NCBI GenBank assembly: GCA_020833345.1
Contig: JAJHQM010000005.1
Span: 1 to 45,704 of the forward strand
DNA length: 45,704 nucleotides
Source of the DNA: Ignisphaera sp.
GTDB lineage: Archaea > Thermoproteota > Thermoprotei_A > Sulfolobales > Ignisphaeraceae
Direction of reading: 5' to 3'
The notes under the pieces are model-generated. The model worked only from the letters and a program-made list of their open reading frames with translations. It made no database searches and was not told the DNA's origin. The translations under genes and the position numbers were made by a program. Below are positions 1 through 9,295 of the stretch, piece after piece. How positions within the stretch are numbered: position 1 is the first letter of the stretch; each line of letters starts with the position of its first letter.

Positions 1-245
1 CCTCCTGCAGAAGTTTCATATACATTTGGAGAGAGCAAGGTCAAAAGAAAGTTGTAGCTAAAGTTAAGAGTCTTGAAGAGTTACTACATTTGAAAACCGT
101 GGCTGAGGGTTTAAACATTAACACAGCCTTAATAGCTGATGCAGGTCTAACAGAACTTCCCCCTGGAACCATAACAGCTTTAGGTCTTGGTCCCGCTCCT
201 TCACATATTTTAGATAAAATAACAGGTCACTTACCTTTACTGTAA
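1..245 (+). CDS. pth2: Peptidyl-tRNA hydrolase Pth2, C-terminal part (5' truncated by window)
   Basis: Read directly: ...WREQGQKKVVAKVKSLEELLHLKTVAEGLNINTALIADAGLTELPPGTITALGLGPAPSHILDKITGHLPLL*; typical Pth2 C-terminus. Confidence 0.93.
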   Translation, partial: SCRSFIYIWREQGQKKVVAKVKSLEELLHLKTVAEGLNINTALIADAGLTELPPGTITALGLGPAPSHILDKITGHLPLL

Positions 246-262
246 CTTTAAAGTGACTTAAA

Positions 263-1462
263 ATGAGCACTATATCAAATTATCTGTTAGATATTTTGTT
301 AGGGCTATATACATATACATATCCTATACCACTATCAAATAAAAGAATAGATTTTGGCCTGCGAGTACCTAGACCACAAGGCTTTATAGTTAGTGAAGTT
401 ATTAACGGTATCTGTGCTGAAGACCTCTATGAGCATCTCGCAAGAAGTGCCGCTCAAGAGCATTTACATAATACATACTGTACTTTCATAGTCAGGAAGA
501 TTAATATTGATACCCTAACCTTAGCTCAACAAATGCGTGCAAAACTCCGTTGTAAATCCTTTTACATTATAGGATTGAAAGAGGCCCGTGCGATAACGTA
601 TCAAGCTGTTATTCTTGCTGGGTGTAAAAAAATTGAAAGCAGATTCTCTATAGGTAATGAAGAGGCTTGGGCAGACGCCATTCTATGGTTTTGCTCAACT
701 GAAGTGCCTAAACTAATTCATAATGCTAATAGATTCCATATAACAATAATATTTGAGAGCTACTATGTATTACCACATTTAAAAACAAGGCTTGAGCTAC
801 TTAATACGTATAGTTGGTACATGCTGAATTTCTTTGGCTATCAGCGATTTGGAAGTAGGAGACCTATTACACATATACTAGGCAAGAACTTGCTTATGGA
901 AGATTTTCAGGAATTTTTAAATGTGTTATGCCATCCCACACTTGCTTTTAAAAGTTATACCACATTAGAGTATGCACTATGTAAAAACAGTAGCGATAAC
1001 TTAGAACAGCTTCTCACATCTGTTGTTAAGCATTCTGCATATAGAAAAATTTTTGAATTGTATATTAATGCATATCAATCTTATCTATTCAATAAATTGC
1101 TTTCATTAATTTGGTTAAACCTTTTGAATTCCTTCTCCATCACTGATGCTCTAAAGAAATTGAAAAGCGATTATAGATACTTACCTATTCCAGGACATTC
1201 AACAAAAGTAAATGGTATAGTAGCTAAGCTTCTAGATGAAATACTAACATTGGAGGGAATTAATATAAACTCCTTCTGTATAAAGTGGCTCAAGAACAGC
1301 TGCTTTCAAGGTGACTACAGGGAATCTCTTATGCAAGTTTCTGAAGTAAACTATATTATGGAGAAGGACAAGCTAAGGATTTCATTCTTACTACAACCAG
1401 GATCTTATGCAACAGTGGTACTTAGAGAGCTTTTATGTTGCAACCCTCTACTGTACACATAA
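263..1462 (+). CDS. truD: tRNA pseudouridine synthase D (TruD family)
   Basis: NFFGYQRFGSRRPITHILGKNLL and YINAYQSYLFNKLLS match TruD motifs; directly downstream of pth2. Confidence 0.88.
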   Translation: MSTISNYLLDILLGLYTYTYPIPLSNKRIDFGLRVPRPQGFIVSEVINGICAEDLYEHLARSAAQEHLHNTYCTFIVRKINIDTLTLAQQMRAKLRCKSFYIIGLKEARAITYQAVILAGCKKIESRFSIGNEEAWADAILWFCSTEVPKLIHNANRFHITIIFESYYVLPHLKTRLELLNTYSWYMLNFFGYQRFGSRRPITHILGKNLLMEDFQEFLNVLCHPTLAFKSYTTLEYALCKNSSDNLEQLLTSVVKHSAYRKIFELYINAYQSYLFNKLLSLIWLNLLNSFSITDALKKLKSDYRYLPIPGHSTKVNGIVAKLLDEILTLEGININSFCIKWLKNSCFQGDYRESLMQVSEVNYIMEKDKLRISFLLQPGSYATVVLRELLCCNPLLYT

Positions 1463-1545
1463 TTTCTTTTCCACTTAAACTTCATAACAATTTTATATCC
1501 ATGCTGAAACATCGTTCTCATAATGAGTATTAGACAGATTTTAAA

Positions 1546-2853
1546 CTAAGGTATAAGCCTCTTCTTATCTCTTGGAAATAGTGTAACCTCTTTTACACTA
1601 GTCCTTCCTGTAAGCATTAGCAGTAACCTTGCGTAACCCATACCCCAACCAGCGTGAGGTGGCATGCCATAGTCAAACCACTTAATGAAGTAACTAAAGC
1701 TATCAATATTTAACCCCCGCTCATTTAGAGCCTTAACTAATTGCTCTTTTGTATGTATTCTTGAACTTCCAGAAGCTAATTCTATGTGCTTCCACACAAG
1801 ATCAAAGCTCTCACTGTATGTAGGGTCATCTTCTTTAGGCTTTGTATAGAAAGCTCTTATTTTGGTCGGGAATTCTGTAATGAAATACAAAGGTGTGTTT
1901 AGCACCTCATTCAGGAGACGTAAATGAACTGCTGAAAGATCTTCTCCTGCCTCTACTTTAACACCTCTCTCCATTAACATCCTTACAGCATCAACGTATT
2001 TTACCCTAGGTAAGGGCAATGACATCTCTGGAGGAGTATAATTTAATGCCTTTAGATCCTCTTCATTCTCTTGCTTTACAGCTTTTATAACTTCATATAC
2101 TACTTCTTCAAGAATTCTCATAACGTCTTCGTAATTCATGAATGCTGCCTCAATGTCAATACTTACAAATTCTGCTAAATGATATGGAGTATCGCTTTCC
2201 TCAGCTCTCCAAGCAGGGCCTATTTCAAAGACTCTTTCTAGGGATGCAGCTAAGAGCTCCTTATAAAGTTGTGGACTCTGTGCTAAGAAAGCCTCTTTAC
2301 CAAAGTATATGACTGGAAAAAGATTTGCTCCGCCTTCTGTAGCTGTAGCGATGATCTTAGGTGTAAAAACTTCTACAAAACCTTTTTGCCTTAGAACTTC
2401 TCTAATCACCTTGAGAGCTGTATCGCCAATCCTCACTATAGCAACCATTTCGCGCCGTCTTAAATCCATGACTCTCTCCCTCAATCTTGTGTCTATGTCT
2501 GCAGGCACCTTCCCCGCCACATCTAGAGGTAAAGGCTTGCTAGCTAAGTTAAGTATCTTAATTTCTGTAGGTACAACCTCAGCACCACCAGGAGCCCTAG
2601 AATCCTCTTTAATTATACCCTTAACTTGAATAACAGATTCTAGCGTCAGTGCGTCAACTATTTCAAGAATATCTTTAGGCGCTGAATGCCTAGATATAGT
2701 TACCTGTACAAAGCCACTTCCATCTCTTACAATAATGAATTTCTTACCTCCTAAGTCCCTTATCTGATGAACCCAGCCAGCTATTATAACTGTTTTTCCG
2801 TGTAATGCTTTACCAATTTCCTTGCACATTATAGTTTTGTATCGCGTCTCCAT
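1546..2853 (-). CDS. aspS: Aspartyl-tRNA synthetase (archaeal type)
   Basis: Class II motifs; GWVHQIRDLGGKKFIIVRDGSG OB fold; GMGYARLLLMLTGRTSVKEVTLFPRDKKRL C-terminus. Confidence 0.96.
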   Translation of the reverse strand: METRYKTIMCKEIGKALHGKTVIIAGWVHQIRDLGGKKFIIVRDGSGFVQVTISRHSAPKDILEIVDALTLESVIQVKGIIKEDSRAPGGAEVVPTEIKILNLASKPLPLDVAGKVPADIDTRLRERVMDLRRREMVAIVRIGDTALKVIREVLRQKGFVEVFTPKIIATATEGGANLFPVIYFGKEAFLAQSPQLYKELLAASLERVFEIGPAWRAEESDTPYHLAEFVSIDIEAAFMNYEDVMRILEEVVYEVIKAVKQENEEDLKALNYTPPEMSLPLPRVKYVDAVRMLMERGVKVEAGEDLSAVHLRLLNEVLNTPLYFITEFPTKIRAFYTKPKEDDPTYSESFDLVWKHIELASGSSRIHTKEQLVKALNERGLNIDSFSYFIKWFDYGMPPHAGWGMGYARLLLMLTGRTSVKEVTLFPRDKKRLIP

Positions 2854-2933
2854 TCAACTCACTCACAATACATTAAACAAATTAAGATGTTAGCTTAAAG
2901 CTTTTATAGCTAAAACACGTCATGATAACATAT

Positions 2934-2992
2934 AAGTGATGAACTACGCAGGCCTATTAGATAAACGATGATGGGACCCCTTTAGCTGATCA
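2934..2992 (+). ncRNA. Box C/D sRNA candidate
   Basis: C box GTGATGA (2936-2942), degenerate D' CTAT (2954-2957), C' ATGATGG (2968-2974), 11-nt guide GACCCCTTTAG, D box CTGA (2986-2989); TATA-like cttttatagc ~25-30 nt upstream. Confidence 0.6.
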
Positions 2993-3057
2993 AGTTAAAA
3001 TCTTATCAAGACTTTTTAGCCAGCTACATAAAAGGAGTCATAAGAACTAAAGTTAGT

Positions 3058-3130
<73 letters not shown>

Positions 3131-3229
3131 CCAAAATACCTTTTTCATATCTTTCAATACTTTTGCTAGCCTCCACATATATATTATCTTAAAGTAATAG
3201 TTTCTGTATGTACAGCAAGGTTTAACTAT

Positions 3230-3733
3230 ATGAAGGTATTAGATAAGAAGAGAATTCTACTAATCATAGCTAAGTTGATTCAGGATTTAGATTTAGCGAA
3301 ATTGTACAATAAAAACTCCATGGGTTTTAAGGTAATTGTTCAAAAATTGGGTTACCTGGTTCAAAAAGTGGGAGGCATAGATTTCGATCTTAAATTTGAA
3401 TGGCTTTCGAGAGGTCCTTACTCTAGGAGCTTACAAAACTATTACCATGTAATACTTCACTACATTTCAAATTACCCTAATGACTTCTTTTTAAATGAAG
3501 CAGAGAACTTAGCTCTAAATAGAGTGAAAAACTTTCTAAATATTATTAGAGTTACATTAGGAAAGCTTGATATAGAGGTTATTGAGGCTGTAGCAAGTTT
3601 AATTATGTTATGTACTGATGTTTATCCTACTCCTGAGAATCCTATTGATGAACTGCTAAAGAGGAAAAGGCTTTCTAAGGAGATAGCCTTAAAGATATTT
3701 GAAATAGTTAAGATGTATGGAGTTTGTACATGA
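3230..3733 (+). CDS. Hypothetical protein, possibly SocA/Panacea-like fold
   Basis: ORF 167 aa; VIVQKLGYLVQKVGGIDFDLKFEWLSRGPYSRSL resembles the QKLxYL...GPYSxxL signature of Panacea/DUF4065 proteins (weak). Confidence 0.6.
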   Translation: MKVLDKKRILLIIAKLIQDLDLAKLYNKNSMGFKVIVQKLGYLVQKVGGIDFDLKFEWLSRGPYSRSLQNYYHVILHYISNYPNDFFLNEAENLALNRVKNFLNIIRVTLGKLDIEVIEAVASLIMLCTDVYPTPENPIDELLKRKRLSKEIALKIFEIVKMYGVCT

Positions 3734-3801
3734 GCTCCTCATATAAATTTACATAGCAGTTAAGCAATAGAAACTTTTGCAGAGTACGCAAAAGTGATGT
3801 C

Positions 3802-5109
3802 ATGTTGCCATACAAGCACAAGAATAAATTAATTAGCAAAGCCGGTATCAAAAGGATATATGATGAAGTTCACGGATATATAGACTTGTCAGATGTAGAG
3901 TTGCAAATCATTGAAACACCATATTTTCAGAGGCTTAGATTTGTAAAACAACTAGCCGTAGCATGGTATGTATATCCAGGAGCTACGCATACAAGATTTA
4001 GCCATAGCCTAGGAGTTGCGCATTTAATGGGCCTTATAGCAGAAAACTTGGCTAATCAAGGCTACATACATTCTTATGAAGATGTGCAAATTCTTCGCCT
4101 TGCAGCACTACTTCACGACATAGGGCACACACCATTTAGCCATGCCATTGAACCTGTATATAGAAATACCATTGGTATAGGTCACGAGGAGATCTCCAGA
4201 TTAATAATATTAAATAGTAGCATAAGAGACGTCCTGAATTACTTTGGGTATGACCCTAAGACTATTACTGCCATAATTGAAGGTAGACACAGAGAGCCTT
4301 TATATAATCAGCTTCTATCTAGCGATCTTGATGTAGATCGCATGGATTATCTCATAAGAGATGCCCTTCACACTGGTGTTACCTATGGTATCATAGATTT
4401 GCATAGAATAATATCTACACTTGTTATAGATGGAGATGGAAATTTGGCTATACTAGACAAAGGCGTTGATGCTTTAGAGAACTTTTACTTGGCAAGATTA
4501 CACATGTATCGAGCAGTCTATTATCACAAGACTGTTGTAGGTTATGAGACACTGCTTGGAAGAATCTATGAAATGCTATGTCAACATTATAGCGATGCCC
4601 TCTTGCCAAAGACAGTAAATGACATAAGAAGATTAATAACTGAAGGTAGTATAGCGCTATGGCATGACGACTGGCTTACAGGTTACTTAGTAAATCTCTA
4701 TAGAGACTCCTCAACACCGCAAAAAATAAGGGAACTAACAGAAGCTTTCCTATTTAGAAAAGGTTATAAAGTGTTACTAGATATGTCAAAATTCAGTGAT
4801 CAACCTTTAGATGTAGAAGAGGATAAGGATGTGGACCATATAAAATCTTTAGCGAAAGACCTTGAAGGTAATTTGAGCTCCCATGAACTAGCCCTATTCA
4901 TAGATGACATAAGGATTGTCGAGGAAGATCCCCATGTAACTCCGAAAGTAATTATAGGAGGTAAACAATCTGTAATGCTCACTAACATCGAGGGCAGTAT
5001 TATTTTACGATTACCTAGAAGATATCATGTAAAGCGCTTGTATGTGCTTTCTAAGGTTTGGGAAAAAGCGTTAAATATTGTTCGAGACAAGGTTTCCTCA
5101 AATGCTTAA
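3802..5109 (+). CDS. HD-domain phosphohydrolase (dNTPase-like)
   Basis: THTRFSHSLGVAHLM...LLHDIGHTPFSHAIE...HEE...DLDVDRMDYLIRDA HD-superfamily motifs. Confidence 0.93.
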   Translation: MLPYKHKNKLISKAGIKRIYDEVHGYIDLSDVELQIIETPYFQRLRFVKQLAVAWYVYPGATHTRFSHSLGVAHLMGLIAENLANQGYIHSYEDVQILRLAALLHDIGHTPFSHAIEPVYRNTIGIGHEEISRLIILNSSIRDVLNYFGYDPKTITAIIEGRHREPLYNQLLSSDLDVDRMDYLIRDALHTGVTYGIIDLHRIISTLVIDGDGNLAILDKGVDALENFYLARLHMYRAVYYHKTVVGYETLLGRIYEMLCQHYSDALLPKTVNDIRRLITEGSIALWHDDWLTGYLVNLYRDSSTPQKIRELTEAFLFRKGYKVLLDMSKFSDQPLDVEEDKDVDHIKSLAKDLEGNLSSHELALFIDDIRIVEEDPHVTPKVIIGGKQSVMLTNIEGSIILRLPRRYHVKRLYVLSKVWEKALNIVRDKVSSNA

Positions 5110-5953
5110 ACTAATAGGTCTTGGGCTCTCAATAGATTCCTTACCATTGGGGAATTTAAAGAAAATCCTTTCATGTAATGAAGTAATTATAGATAGTTAT
5201 ACAAGCATTTGGTTCCCAAATATTCATCTCATAGAATCTCTATTGATGCAATTAGGTAAAAAGGTATGGATAGCCTCGAGAGACCATCTTGAAGGAAGCG
5301 AAGTAAAGAATATTATTGATAAATCCCTAGGTAAAGATGTGTGTATACTTGTTAGCGGTGATCCACTTATTGCAACAACTCATAGCTCTATAATTACTGA
5401 AGCCCTAACAAAACATGTTGAAGTAGAGGTCGTGCCTGCTGTATCCATTTTTAATGCCGCAATTTCTTTATCATGCTTACAGGCATACCGATTTGGCAAG
5501 ATGGCAACCATCGTAAGCCCTAAGAATGGCATTGTATATGAATATCCATTTGAGGTAATAAAAATGAATCGCCTTCAAAATATGCATACACTTCTCCTCC
5601 TAGAAATTGATGTAGAGAAAAACTATTACATGAAGCCCAACGAAGCTATAAAAATGCTACTAGAAATTCAAGAAAGAAAAACAGAAAAGATAATTTCATT
5701 GAAAGACACAATAATAATTTTAGGTGATGTAATGAGTTGCAAACAAAAGGTATGGATAATGTCAGTTGAGGCTGCACTTCGAGCTGAAAATGAGTTTCAA
5801 TACAACAATCTATACACTATAATAATACCATCAGATAAGCTTCACCCTGTAGAGAAGGAATGCTTAGATCTAATTAAAACCGGCAACATGAGGTATCTAT
5901 GTACAGCTAGTGAAGAGGACTTAAAGAGAATTGCACAAGTGCTCCACACTTAA
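5102..5953 (+). CDS. dphB: Diphthine synthase
   Basis: MLKLIGLGLSIDSLP..., VSGDPLIATTHSSI, VEVVPAVSIFNAA..., SAM-dependent DphB motifs; likely ATG at 5102 overlaps the upstream stop. Confidence 0.93.
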   Translation: MLKLIGLGLSIDSLPLGNLKKILSCNEVIIDSYTSIWFPNIHLIESLLMQLGKKVWIASRDHLEGSEVKNIIDKSLGKDVCILVSGDPLIATTHSSIITEALTKHVEVEVVPAVSIFNAAISLSCLQAYRFGKMATIVSPKNGIVYEYPFEVIKMNRLQNMHTLLLLEIDVEKNYYMKPNEAIKMLLEIQERKTEKIISLKDTIIILGDVMSCKQKVWIMSVEAALRAENEFQYNNLYTIIIPSDKLHPVEKECLDLIKTGNMRYLCTASEEDLKRIAQVLHT

Positions 5954-5964
5954 TGAAGTAAAAA

Positions 5965-5978
5965 CACTTATATACTAA
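5965..5978 (+). promoter_or_regulatory. TATA-type promoter of tRNA-Thr
   Basis: acacttatatacta, ~25 nt upstream of the mature tRNA 5' end. Confidence 0.55.
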
Positions 5979-5998
5979 TAGTCATAGTATCTCTCAGA

Positions 5999-6072
5999 GC
6001 CGCGGTAGCTCAGCCTGGTGGAGCGCCGCCCTGGTAAGGCGGAGGTCCCGGGTTCGAATCCCGGCCGCGGCT
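5999..6072 (+). tRNA. tRNA-Thr(GGT)
   Basis: GCCGCGG...CCGCC CTGGTAA GGCGG...CCGCGGC T cloverleaf. Confidence 0.95.
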
Positions 6073-6166
6073 TTTAAATTCAATACTTTCAATAAATTCT
6101 ATAGAAGCTTTATAATATATCTTTTTCATTGGTAAAATAAATGCTGAATGTCATTAAAATGTTACG

Positions 6167-6736
6167 TTATATTTTTAAGCCTAAGGATCTTAATCTTTCA
6201 CATATGTAATAGGCGTCTTCTGCAAACGCTTCTACAGCCTTCTTTAACTTATTCTTATCTATTTTAATATTGTTTCTTTCAATTAACTCTAATGCAAAAG
6301 AGATCTTGCTTAAATCTTGGCTAGATCCTCTTCTAGCCTTTAAAACAATCCAGCATTCTTTTGAAATACATCTTATCTTGCTTCCTTCAACATTGTATTC
6401 CTGTTGACATATATCTATTATTTCCTGAGGTATGTAAAAATCCATGATATTCTCGTACAGCTCTACAGTAATATCTATATTGTTTACAGTAATTGTCACT
6501 GATGGTGTTCCCAGTTCTGTTGCACCTGTGCTCCAACCTTTTTCCTCTGCTAAAGCAATTATTCTACTGCTCTCCATTAATGGGCTCAATGAGGTTACAA
6601 AGAGATCCAGATCCCCTTCAAAAAACTTATTACCTAGCTCTATATTTAAGCATGTATCACCTATTAATATTCCCTCTATTCCTTCCTTAGCCATAACCTC
6701 AAGTGCCTTAACAATATGCTTTAGTGTGTATTGCAT
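6167..6736 (-). CDS. Nucleotidyltransferase-fold protein, uncharacterised
   Basis: MAKEGIEGILIGDTCLNIELGNKFFEGDLDLFVTSL (GD[LI]DL-type motif). Confidence 0.6.
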   Translation of the reverse strand: MQYTLKHIVKALEVMAKEGIEGILIGDTCLNIELGNKFFEGDLDLFVTSLSPLMESSRIIALAEEKGWSTGATELGTPSVTITVNNIDITVELYENIMDFYIPQEIIDICQQEYNVEGSKIRCISKECWIVLKARRGSSQDLSKISFALELIERNNIKIDKNKLKKAVEAFAEDAYYICERLRSLGLKI

Positions 6737-6751
6737 AATACTCCCACAAAC

Positions 6752-6919
6752 TTACTTCTTCATAGCTACCTGCTTCTTCTTAGGTCTTAGATTTGTGCTT
6801 CTACACCTCCTACACCTTGTGGCGGTAGGAGGATTTAATGCCCCACACTTGCGACAAACTTTCCTATTTAAAATTCTAGCTTCTACTATTTTCATAAGTT
6901 CTGGGTCTGTTATAGGCAT
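6752..6919 (-). CDS. rpl40e: 50S ribosomal protein L40e
   Basis: Absent from the ORF track (55 aa); read by hand: [55 protein letters not shown]. Confidence 0.96.
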   Translation of the reverse strand: MPITDPELMKIVEARILNRKVCRKCGALNPPTATRCRRCRSTNLRPKKKQVAMKK

Positions 6920-7032
6920 TTTACATACCTACCTTCTCATTCTCATTTTGCATAAATTATAAAATGTTTTAAACTTATAAGCTAAATGTCAGGCAAATAT
7001 GTGTAGATCAAGATCTCAATATCTATAGAAGG

Positions 7033-7557
7033 TTGAGAGAAGCGATGAAGATACCGCTCGACACTATTTGTGTCAGAAGTGGTGTGCTATGTCCTCGATG
7101 TCGCAAGCTTATTGATAATGGTTTTTATACGCTTCGCGAAGTAGAAATAATGAAGAACCTTCTAGAATTAGAAGAGCATGATCCTAACTTCAAGTTTCTT
7201 AAGGATTCAACATACGTGAAAAGCTATGAAACCAACTCAATGATTTTAATAGTACTGGAAATGGGTAACGATGTTCCTCAAGCAGCTCTTGTAAAGCTTG
7301 GACGCATACTATCTACAAAGATGAATACAAAAATTCGCGTAATAAAGAAATCTGATCCCAAAAATATCATAGTACAGGTAGTAGCACCTGCAAGAGTTCA
7401 AGGAATAAATAGTGTATGGACTCCTGATGGAGATGTACAACATATTATAAGGATTTCCAAGTATGACGCAAGGTTGCTTCCAGCAGGAGTCAATGAATTA
7501 GAACACCTGCTCTCAATGATTTTCAATGAGAATTACAAAATAAAAATAACGCAATAA
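7033..7557 (+). CDS. NusA-like KH-domain protein (archaeal)
   Basis: MKIPLDTICVRSGVLCPRCRKLIDNG...; KH-like NTKIRVIKKSDPKNIIVQVVAPARVQGINSVWTPDG. Confidence 0.78.
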   Translation: MREAMKIPLDTICVRSGVLCPRCRKLIDNGFYTLREVEIMKNLLELEEHDPNFKFLKDSTYVKSYETNSMILIVLEMGNDVPQAALVKLGRILSTKMNTKIRVIKKSDPKNIIVQVVAPARVQGINSVWTPDGDVQHIIRISKYDARLLPAGVNELEHLLSMIFNENYKIKITQ

Positions 7558-7577
7558 AACAATGAAATTAAAATTAG

Positions 7578-7651
7578 TGGGCCCGCGGGGATTTGAACCC
7601 CGGACCTCCGCCTTGTGAGGGCGGCGTCCTACCAGACTAGACGACGGGCCC
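7578..7651 (-). tRNA. tRNA-Val(CAC)
   Basis: Reverse complement GGGCCCGTCGTCTAGTCTGGTAGGACGCCGCCCTCACAAGGCGGAGGTCCGGGGTTCAAATCCCCGCGGGCCCA. Confidence 0.96.
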
Positions 7652-7915
7652 ATACTTACCTTAATTAGTACTAATTTAGGCTTTAAGTATTTTCATCGTT
7701 GACTGTTGTGCTGCTAAACTACATCACTCTAAATAAAAAGTATGTCTGTAATTTTTAAATACTAATACTTAAAGCATGTATCATTCCAGGAGTATAAGGG
7801 CTGTAAATTGAGTCAAGGCAATTAAAGATTTCCTTAGAGCAATTTCTTGTAAGCACTTCTAATATAGATACTTGTGAGAATGTTTGGGTTCTGAGCTTTG
7901 TTCATATTTCATAGC

Positions 7916-8180
7916 TTAATTGAGAAAGCTATCAAGGCTCAACACTACTCCAAGGCCCTCATCCACATTGGGAAGTCCTTCGTCCAACCTCAATTCATCA
8001 TTCTTAGAGTGTGCCAGTACTTGTCAATTAATAAGTTTTTGTGGTGTAGGCATGAGGAAAAGCATGTACTTACAACTGTCTGTAAGTATTGAAGAGCAAC
8101 TAGAACCTACGATGGCTGTTGTTTTTAAAGATGCTATGAGGCAGAAAGATGTAAGTGAAATTCGGTATGAGAAGCTCTAA
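7916..8180. pseudogene. Possible decayed coding region (gene remnants)
   Basis: Short coding-like pieces on both strands (minus-strand VLAHSKNDELRLDEGLPNVDEGLGVVLSLDSFLN; plus-strand MRKSMYLQLSVSIEEQLEPTMAVVFKDAMRQKDVSEIRYEKL) in a ~650-bp region without an intact recognisable gene. Confidence 0.25.
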
Positions 8181-8306
8181 GATAACTAGACTAAGCTATA
8201 TACAATAGTAGTAGAGAAATCTCTAAAGAAGAGCTCAGTTATATAAGTATTAAAACTAAATGTACAATATAGATATAGACTGCCGCTTGCGAGGTAGGAA
8301 TAAAGA

Positions 8307-8888
8307 TTGGTTTCAGTAAAGATTTTTATATATACTAAATCTGAAGACCTTCCTGATGCTTGTACAGCTGAAAAACTGATAAGGCATGGTCTTGCTGAGA
8401 GAATTTCTAGGTATAATGACATTCCTCCATGTTCGATAGTTCTAAACCCCATGGCTTTAACATATTTGAAGCACTCTGATAGAACCTACATAGAGAGATG
8501 TGGTCTTACCGCGTTGGACGTGTCATGGAAGCGAGGTATTAATGAACTTAAAAGAATTACACGTGGTTATCAAAGAGTATTACCAATTCTAATAGCGACA
8601 AATAATGTAAACTATGGAAGACCATTTAAATTGAGCACTGCTGAAGCTTTAATAGCTGCTTTCATGATAACGGGATTTTATGAAATTGCTTTAAAAATAG
8701 CATACCTCTTTAAATGGGGACCAACATTTATTCAACTGAATAGTGAGCGCTTAAAGCTTTACTCACAAGCAAAGTCGGATGAAGAGATGGAGCAAATACA
8801 GCTTAAGTTATTTGGTCTAAATTATCATAAGGACACAAAATTGTTACCTCTTCTTCACAAAATTGTTGAAAGTGATGAAGTATATTAA
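8307..8888 (+). CDS. tsr3: 16S rRNA aminocarboxypropyltransferase Tsr3 (DUF367)
   Basis: CTAEKLIRHGLAERI...LNPMALTYLKHSDR...GLTALDVSW...RVLPILIATNNVNYGRPFKLSTAEALIAAFMITGF. Confidence 0.93.
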   Translation: MVSVKIFIYTKSEDLPDACTAEKLIRHGLAERISRYNDIPPCSIVLNPMALTYLKHSDRTYIERCGLTALDVSWKRGINELKRITRGYQRVLPILIATNNVNYGRPFKLSTAEALIAAFMITGFYEIALKIAYLFKWGPTFIQLNSERLKLYSQAKSDEEMEQIQLKLFGLNYHKDTKLLPLLHKIVESDEVY

Positions 8889-9018
8889 GTTGTCTTAGCA
8901 ATTCAGTTTAGCATTGCTTAAGTTCATAACTTACATAAATTTTGTAGTGTATATAGCATATATGATTATAAAACTTATATACGCATTACATCACAAGTTA
9001 ATTTATCTGTGATGTAAA

Positions 9019-9267
9019 GTGCCTAAAGCATTTGTATTAATCAATACAGAAATAGGTGCTGAAGAAGAGGTATTGAAGCAGATTAGAAACCTTGAAGAGG
9101 TTAAGGAAGCTTACATGGTATATGGAATATACGATCTTTTTGTAGAAGTAGAAGCTGAAGACCTTGAAAAACTTAAGGATATAATCTCTTCAAAAATTAG
9201 AAGGTTAGCAAAAGTTAAATCAACTATAACCATGATTGTTGTTTCTTCTACTTCGAGTCCTATATAA
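9019..9267 (+). CDS. Lrp/AsnC ligand-binding (RAM) domain protein, stand-alone
   Basis: MPKAFVLINTEIGAEEEVLKQIRNLEEVKEAYMVYGIYDLFVEVEAEDLEKLKDII; no HTH. Confidence 0.9.
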   Translation: MPKAFVLINTEIGAEEEVLKQIRNLEEVKEAYMVYGIYDLFVEVEAEDLEKLKDIISSKIRRLAKVKSTITMIVVSSTSSPI

Positions 9268-9295
9268 ATCTTTGCTAAATCATATAGATGATATT

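Noticed and set aside
2309-2629. Plus-strand ORF opposite aspS, and similar antisense ORFs (e.g. 13371-13721, 18077-18511, 34837-35208, 37856-38167, 41067-41459, 45238-45495)
   Set aside because: Antisense shadows of well-identified genes with no recognisable motifs.
6444-6962. Plus-strand 172-aa ORF
   Set aside because: Antisense of the nucleotidyltransferase gene and rpl40e; Ser/Leu-rich low-quality translation.
7695-7735. Minus-strand GTGATGT...CGATGAA resembling C and C' boxes
   Set aside because: Guide spacing too long and no D box.
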